This document shows, in pieces, positions 59,459 through 64,000 of a stretch of 64,000 nt of DNA. Source of the stretch: Promicromonospora sp042731755. Its GTDB lineage: Bacteria > Actinomycetota > Actinomycetes > Actinomycetales > Cellulomonadaceae. The DNA lies in the NCBI RefSeq assembly GCF_042731755.1, contig NZ_JBHWLR010000003.1, positions 124,001-188,000 on the forward strand. Reading direction: 5' to 3'. The translations under genes were made by a program, and so were the position numbers. The notes under the pieces are model-generated. The model saw only the letters and a list, made by a program, of their open reading frames with translations. It was not told the DNA's origin and ran no database searches. Position 1 is the stretch's first letter, and every line of letters starts with the position of its first letter.

Positions 59459-60349
59459 GTGGCAACGGCGTCAGCGGCGGTGCGCCGCGACTGGCTCGTC
59501 GGGTACACCATGGTCGCCCCGGTGGTCCTGGGGTCCCTCGCCTTCGTCGTCCTGCCGCTCGGCATGGTGGTCTGGTACTCCCTGCACGAGTGGAACGTCC
59601 TGGCGAACACGTTCACGTTCGTCGGGGCGGAGAACTACCAGCGCATGGCGGCCGACCCCGGGCTGGCGGACGCGCTGCTCGCGACCCTGTGGTTCTCGAT
59701 CGGGCTCGTCGTGGTGAACATCGCGCTGGCGCTGTTGCTCGCCGTCCTGCTCAACCAGAAGCTGCCCGGGACCACCACGTTCCGGACCTTCTTCTTCTCG
59801 CCGGTCGTCGTCTCGCTGGTCGCCTGGACCATCGTCTGGAGCTTCCTGCTCCAGGCCGACGGCGGCATCAACGGGTTCCTGGAGCAGGTCGGCGTCCAGG
59901 GGCCGAACTGGCTGCGGCATCCCACCACGGCCATGGTCGCCGTGATCATCGTCCAGGTGTTCAAGAACGTCGGGCTGAACATGATCCTGTTCCTCGCCGC
60001 GCTGCAGGGCGTGCCCGAGGAGCTGCAGGAGGCGGCCCGGCTGGACGGGGCCGGCGCGTGGCGGCGGTTCCGCTCGATCACCCTGCCGCTGATCAGCCCG
60101 ACGATCCTGCTGGTCTCGATCATCACGATCGTCGGCTCGCTCGAGGTGTTCGCCCAGATCGACGTGCTGACCGGCGGCGGCCCCGGGAACTCGACGACGG
60201 TCCTCGTCTACTACCTGTACCAGCAGGCGTTCCGGTTCAACGAGTTCGGCTACGCCAGCGCCCTGGCGGTGCTCCTGTTCCTCATCGTCCTCGTACTGAC
60301 GCTGCTGCAGTGGCAGTCGCGCAAGAGGTGGGTCTTCCATGAAGTCTGA
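59459..60349 (+). CDS. Sugar ABC importer permease (MalF-like)
   Basis: A 296-residue membrane protein with six predicted segments and the EAA loop EAARLDGAGAWRRFRSITLP near residue 195. GTG start three bases after the binding-protein stop. It overlaps the second permease gene by 11 bases, so expression is coupled. Confidence 0.93.
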   Translation: MATASAAVRRDWLVGYTMVAPVVLGSLAFVVLPLGMVVWYSLHEWNVLANTFTFVGAENYQRMAADPGLADALLATLWFSIGLVVVNIALALLLAVLLNQKLPGTTTFRTFFFSPVVVSLVAWTIVWSFLLQADGGINGFLEQVGVQGPNWLRHPTTAMVAVIIVQVFKNVGLNMILFLAALQGVPEELQEAARLDGAGAWRRFRSITLPLISPTILLVSIITIVGSLEVFAQIDVLTGGGPGNSTTVLVYYLYQQAFRFNEFGYASALAVLLFLIVLVLTLLQWQSRKRWVFHEV

Positions 60350-61301
60350 CGTGCGGTCCGACCCGAGGTCGGACACGAAGCCGGGCACGACGTCCGACCT
60401 GCCGCCCGGGGCCTGGCCGCCCGGGCCCGAGGCTCCGGCCCCGCGCCGCCGGGGTCTGGGCGCCCGGGCCCGCGGGCGCCTGACCCGCTGGCTGCTCTTG
60501 CTGGTCCTGGCCGTCCTGAGCGTGCCGTTCGTCTTCCCCACCTGGTGGATGGCGACCTCCAGCCTCAAGCCGATGAGCGAGATCCTGCGCCGGGTGCCGA
60601 CCATCTGGCCCCAGGACCCGTCGCTGGAAGCCTACGGGCGGGTGTTCACGCTGCAGCCGTTCGCGCAGCAGTACTGGAACTCGCTCTACATCGCGGTGCT
60701 GGTCACGGTCGGCACCATGCTCGTGGCGGCGATGGCGGGCTACGCGTTCGCGCGGATCCGCTTCCCCGGGGCCAACGCGCTGTTCGTCCTGGTGCTCGTG
60801 GGGCTGCTCGTGCCCTCGGAGGTGACGATCGTCCCGCTGTTCCGGATCGTCAACAGCCTCGGGCTCATCAACACGCACTGGCCGCTCGTCGTGATCCCGG
60901 TGCTCGGGGCGCCCGCCGTCCTGGCCGTGTTCATCATGCGCCAGTTCTTCCTGGGGCTGCCCACCGAGCTGGAGGAGGCGGGCCGGATCGACGGCCTCGG
61001 TCGCTGGGGCGTCTTCTGGCGCATCGCGGTCCCGCTGTCGCGGTCAGCCCTCGGCGCCGTGGCGATCTTCACGTTCCTCAAGTCCTGGAACCTGTACCTC
61101 GAACCCGTCGTGTACCTGTCCAGCAAGGAGAACTTCACGCTCCCGCAGGCGCTGACGCAGTACGTCGACGCGTACGGCGGGCCCATGTGGAACGTCCAGC
61201 TAGCAGCGACGACGCTCACCGTCCTGCCCGTCCTGGCCGTCTTCCTCGTGGCGCAGAAGCAGTTCGTCCAGGGGCTCGCGCACAGCGGCCTCAAGGGCTG
61301 A
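60339..61301 (+). CDS. Sugar ABC importer permease (MalG-like)
   Basis: A 320-residue membrane protein with six predicted segments and the EAA loop EAGRIDGLGRWGVFWRIAVP near residue 212. The N-terminal 45 residues are an unusual hydrophilic extension with repeated RSD units (SDVRSDPRSDTK) and a Pro/Arg-rich stretch, in the cytoplasm. It ends the operon. Confidence 0.93.
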   Translation: MKSDVRSDPRSDTKPGTTSDLPPGAWPPGPEAPAPRRRGLGARARGRLTRWLLLLVLAVLSVPFVFPTWWMATSSLKPMSEILRRVPTIWPQDPSLEAYGRVFTLQPFAQQYWNSLYIAVLVTVGTMLVAAMAGYAFARIRFPGANALFVLVLVGLLVPSEVTIVPLFRIVNSLGLINTHWPLVVIPVLGAPAVLAVFIMRQFFLGLPTELEEAGRIDGLGRWGVFWRIAVPLSRSALGAVAIFTFLKSWNLYLEPVVYLSSKENFTLPQALTQYVDAYGGPMWNVQLAATTLTVLPVLAVFLVAQKQFVQGLAHSGLKG

Positions 61302-61377
61302 CCGACGGCGGCGCGCTCCCGGGCGTGCCGCCGTCCGCCGCCTCCCCTCGCCGGGGTGAAAAGCAGGTGTGATGCTA

Positions 61378-61409
61378 ACGTGAAGCGCTCTGTAAATGCC
61401 GCTTCATGT
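61378..61409. promoter_or_regulatory. Inverted repeat upstream of the BCCT transporter gene
   Basis: ACGTGAAGCG (61378-61387) and CGCTTCATGT (61400-61409) are inverted with nine of ten matches around a 12-base AT-rich centre. It lies 65 bases before the likely start (61475), so it is a plausible operator or promoter-overlapping regulator site. Confidence 0.5.
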
Positions 61410-61474
61410 GTAAAGGAGTCCTGGCCCTCCCGTGTGACCACCGGCAGACCCGGGCGGAAAGGAGGGCCGTTGTG

Positions 61475-63316
61475 ATGAGTACTTCAGAAACCACCAAGAC
61501 CCTGCTGGGGCGTGTCCAGCACGCCGCACGCCGGGTCGAACGGGCCGCACGCGGCCCGCAGGACCACCGCGTCGGGACCGACCGGATCGTCTTCGGCGTC
61601 GCCGGCCTGATCGCTCTCGCGTTCATCGTGTGGGGCTTCGCCAGCCCCGACAGCCTCGGCTCCGTGGCCGACAGCGCGCTGAGCGCAGTCCTGAAGAACT
61701 TCGGCTGGCTGTTCGTCACCGCGGCCACCATCTTCACCGTCTTCGTGATCGTCGTGGCGATGGGCAAGTTCGGCAAGATCCCCCTGGGGCAGGACGGCGA
61801 GAAGCCCCAGTTCTCCACCCCGTCCTGGATCGCGATGATGTTCGCGACCGGCATGGGCATCGGCCTCATGTTCTACGGCGTGGGCGAGCCCCTGTACTTC
61901 TACATGGCGCCCCCGCCCGGCACCGTCGACGGGTCCACCCCCGCCGCCGCGTCCACCGCGATGGGGCAGACCCTGTTCCACTGGACCCTCTACCCCTGGG
62001 CGATGTACGCCATCGTGGGCCTCGGCATGGCCTACGGCACCTACCGCCTGGGCCGCGCGCAGCTGTTCAGCTCGATGTTCACCTCGCTGTTCGGCCGCAA
62101 GGCCGTCAACGGCGCGGGCGGCCGGGTCATCAACATCCTCGCGATCCTCGCGACCCTCTTCGGCTCCGCCTGCTCCCTGGGCCTCGGCGCCCTGCAGATC
62201 GGCGGCGGCATCCAGCACTCGGGCGTCATGGAGTCCGTCGGCACGGCCACCCTCGTGGTCATCATCGCCGTCCTGACCTGCCTGTTCGTCCTCTCGGCCG
62301 TCTCCGGCATCGAGCGCGGCATCCAGTGGCTGTCGAATGCCAACATGTGGCTCGCGCTCCTGCTCGCGATCATCGTCTTCATCGGCGGACCCACGCTGTT
62401 CATCCTCAACGTGCTGCCCGCCTCCCTCGGCGCCTTCGTCGGCGACCTGCCGGAGATGGCCTCGCGGACCGCGGCGTCCGGCGACCAGGCGCTCGCGGAC
62501 TGGATGGGCTCCTGGACCATCTTCTACTGGGCCTGGTGGGTGTCCTGGACGCCGTTCGTCGGCCCGTTCATCGCCCGCATCTCGCGCGGCCGCACGGTGC
62601 GCCAGTTCGTCACCGGCGTGCTGCTGGTGCCGTCCATCGTGTCCACGGTCTGGTTCGCGATCTTCGGCGGCGGGGCCATCGGCCTGCAGGAGCGTGCCGA
62701 GCAGGCGCAGGACACCGGCGCGGCGCTCGCCGCGATCGGCCAGGGCGGGGCCGACATCAACTTCGACCTCATCTTCTTCCAGATGCTCGGCGCCCTGCCG
62801 GTGCCGGAGTGGGTCGGGCTCGCGCTGATGATCCTCGCCGTCGTGCTCGTGGCGATCTTCTTCGTCACCGGCGCCGACTCGGCCTCGATCATCATGGGCG
62901 GGCTGTCGGAGAACGGCGCCGAGAACCCCACCAAGAAGTCGGTGATCTTCTGGGGCGTGAGCACGGGTGCCGTGGCCGCCGCGATGCTGCTGGCCGGCGG
63001 TGACGACCCGGCAGCGGCGCTGAACGGCCTGAAGAACATCACCATCGTCTCGGCGCTGCCGTTCGTCGTGGTGATGCTGGTGCTGTGCGTCGCGCTCTGG
63101 AAGGACCTCTCCAGCGACCCGCTCGTCCTGAAACGGGAGCTGGCGGTCCAGGTGCTGGCCGAGACGGTCGACACCGGCGTCGAGAAGCACGACGGAGAAC
63201 CGTTCGAGCTCTCCACCTCGGCGTCGGCCCCGGAGGCGGACGCGGACGACACCCCGGCGACCCCGGAGAACGGGGTGCCGCTCGTCGCCGACGGCGCCGC
63301 GGTCGTCAAGGACTGA
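61475..63316 (+). CDS. BCCT family betaine/choline/carnitine transporter
   Basis: A 613-residue membrane protein with about twelve segments. BCCT hallmarks: FATGMGIGLMFYGVGEPLYF (glycine-rich segment that holds the substrate), and the WAWWVSWTPFVGPFIARISR signature near residue 355. It imports betaine, choline or a similar osmolyte with Na+ or H+. The C-terminal 70 residues are acidic and disordered. The start is ATG 61475 after GGAGG; an in-frame GTG (61472) is possible. A strong hairpin follows the stop. Confidence 0.93.
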   Translation: MSTSETTKTLLGRVQHAARRVERAARGPQDHRVGTDRIVFGVAGLIALAFIVWGFASPDSLGSVADSALSAVLKNFGWLFVTAATIFTVFVIVVAMGKFGKIPLGQDGEKPQFSTPSWIAMMFATGMGIGLMFYGVGEPLYFYMAPPPGTVDGSTPAAASTAMGQTLFHWTLYPWAMYAIVGLGMAYGTYRLGRAQLFSSMFTSLFGRKAVNGAGGRVINILAILATLFGSACSLGLGALQIGGGIQHSGVMESVGTATLVVIIAVLTCLFVLSAVSGIERGIQWLSNANMWLALLLAIIVFIGGPTLFILNVLPASLGAFVGDLPEMASRTAASGDQALADWMGSWTIFYWAWWVSWTPFVGPFIARISRGRTVRQFVTGVLLVPSIVSTVWFAIFGGGAIGLQERAEQAQDTGAALAAIGQGGADINFDLIFFQMLGALPVPEWVGLALMILAVVLVAIFFVTGADSASIIMGGLSENGAENPTKKSVIFWGVSTGAVAAAMLLAGGDDPAAALNGLKNITIVSALPFVVVMLVLCVALWKDLSSDPLVLKRELAVQVLAETVDTGVEKHDGEPFELSTSASAPEADADDTPATPENGVPLVADGAAVVKD

Positions 63317-63320
63317 TATT

Positions 63321-63350
63321 TCCGTTGCCGGGCTCCGGCCCGGCAACGGA
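63321..63350 (+). terminator. Strong hairpin after the BCCT gene
   Basis: A perfect 13-bp stem from TCCGTTGCCGGGC (63321-63333) and GCCCGGCAACGGA (63338-63350) with loop TCCG, four bases past the stop. It lacks a T-run but is the clearest terminator-like structure in the window. Confidence 0.8.
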
Positions 63351-63360
63351 GCATCACCCC

Positions 63361-64000
63361 ATGACCGATACCTCGCGCCTGCTCCAGGCGTACGACGAGC
63401 AGCTCCGCACCGACGCCGAGACCCCGAGCGCGATCTCCGTGACCGTCCTCGGGCCCCTGCGGCTGGTGACCTTCCTGGGCGGGCGCGGCTTCGTCACCTA
63501 CCGCGACCTGGGCGGGGCCGACGAGGCGCGCGTGCAGGAGCTCGTCGAGGGGGCTGTCGCCCACTTCCGGGCCGACGGCGGCATCACGAAGGTCGAGTGG
63601 AAGACGCGCGGCCACGACCACGCGCCGGGGCTGCACGAGGCCCTGCTGAAGCACGGGTTCGTCGCCGAGGAGGCCGAGTCGATCATGATCGGCGACGCGG
63701 CGGCCCTCGCGGTCGACGTCCCGCTGCCCGACGGCGTCACGCTGCGCCGCGTCAGCGAGGAGCCGGACGTGCGCGCCATGTGCGCCATGCAGGACGAGGT
63801 GTTCGGCAGCCCGGTCTCGGACCGGACGGCGAACGCGATCCTGCGCCGGCAGGCGATCGACCCCGAGATGGAGCTGTGGGTCGCGGAGGCCGACGGCCAG
63901 ATCGTGACCGCGGGCCGGCTGGAGCCCGTGCCGGGTACCGACTTCGCCGGGATCTGGGGCGGCAGCACCCGCCCGGAGTGGCGGGGCAAGGGCATCTACC
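63361..64000 (+). CDS. GNAT family acetyltransferase (3' end outside the window)
   Basis: An open frame from ATG 63361 to the window end, at least 213 residues. It has WVAEADGQIVTAGRLEP and GGSTRPEWRGKGIY, the latter being the acetyl-CoA loop (RxxGxG) of GNAT enzymes, positioned in the C-terminal half as in double-domain GNATs. The N-terminal 115 residues are a degenerate first GNAT-like unit. It starts 10 bases after the hairpin terminator. The gene is cut by the window edge. Confidence 0.8.
   Translation, partial: MTDTSRLLQAYDEQLRTDAETPSAISVTVLGPLRLVTFLGGRGFVTYRDLGGADEARVQELVEGAVAHFRADGGITKVEWKTRGHDHAPGLHEALLKHGFVAEEAESIMIGDAAALAVDVPLPDGVTLRRVSEEPDVRAMCAMQDEVFGSPVSDRTANAILRRQAIDPEMELWVAEADGQIVTAGRLEPVPGTDFAGIWGGSTRPEWRGKGIY

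Overview
The window comes from the chromosome of a very GC-rich actinobacterium. Nearly every third codon position is G or C, GTG starts are common, and the conserved neighbourhood xseA / ispH / rmuC / ychF is typical of Actinobacteria. The load of plant-polysaccharide genes (GH10 xylanase, carbohydrate ABC importers, LacI regulators, secreted beta-propeller and TIM-barrel/CBM32 proteins) suggests the Promicromonosporaceae / Cellulomonadaceae group (for example Cellulosimicrobium, Isoptericola, Xylanimonas). That placement is inference; there is no rRNA or other decisive marker here. A run of ten Ns (12078-12087) flanked by homopolymers marks a low-quality assembly join.

1-8.6 kb: an ABC-F ATPase; an NmrA-like SDR convergent with an ECF41-type sigma factor that is co-transcribed with a TetR regulator; a divergent FAD monooxygenase; a class I methyltransferase; a second TetR; a RidA-like protein; and an epoxide hydrolase. 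8.7-18.3 kb (core): an APH-like phosphotransferase, xseA (no xseB beside it), ispH, rmuC, an ABC exporter pair, a pentapeptide/DinB protein and ychF, closed by a strong hairpin.

18.4-36.3 kb (accessory, visibly lower GC with more A/T-ending codons): a run of small unknown genes and a SLOG/LOG-like protein; an FxLD-type peptide methyltransferase whose start overlaps a 37-codon ORF, preceded by a GNAT acetyltransferase; a HicA/HicB-like pair; a HAD phosphatase with an unknown C-terminal domain; a regulatory triad (64-aa protein, DUF6879, HTH/DUF5753); a CoiA-like nuclease; a zinc-finger gene and a nonsense-interrupted replication-relaxation remnant of a mobile element; a RloC/PrrC-like ATPase with a zinc-hook motif, divergent from an AbiJ-NTD/HEPN protein and a partner gene; then HIT, unknown and P-loop kinase genes. 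The ATPase/HEPN locus looks like an anti-phage module.

36.4-48 kb: sugar locus 1. A secreted TIM-barrel/CBM32 protein, an intracellular GH10 xylanase and a LacI repressor face an importer operon (binding protein, two permeases) that continues into an SDR, a Gfo/Idh oxidoreductase, a VOC protein and a lactonase-like amidohydrolase. Related operator sequences lie in front of both the xylanase gene and the importer. 48-53.3 kb: a DUF4259 protein, a chromate-transporter-family protein and an arsenic locus (ArsR, flavoprotein, ArsC, ArsR-ArsC fusion) without a recognisable ArsB/Acr3 pump. 53.3-61.3 kb: sugar locus 2, a secreted beta-propeller hydrolase divergent from LacI, an FAD oxidoreductase and another ABC importer. 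61.4-64 kb: a BCCT-family betaine/choline transporter and the 5' part of a GNAT gene that runs off the end. No tRNA, rRNA, CRISPR array or intact insertion sequence was recognised.
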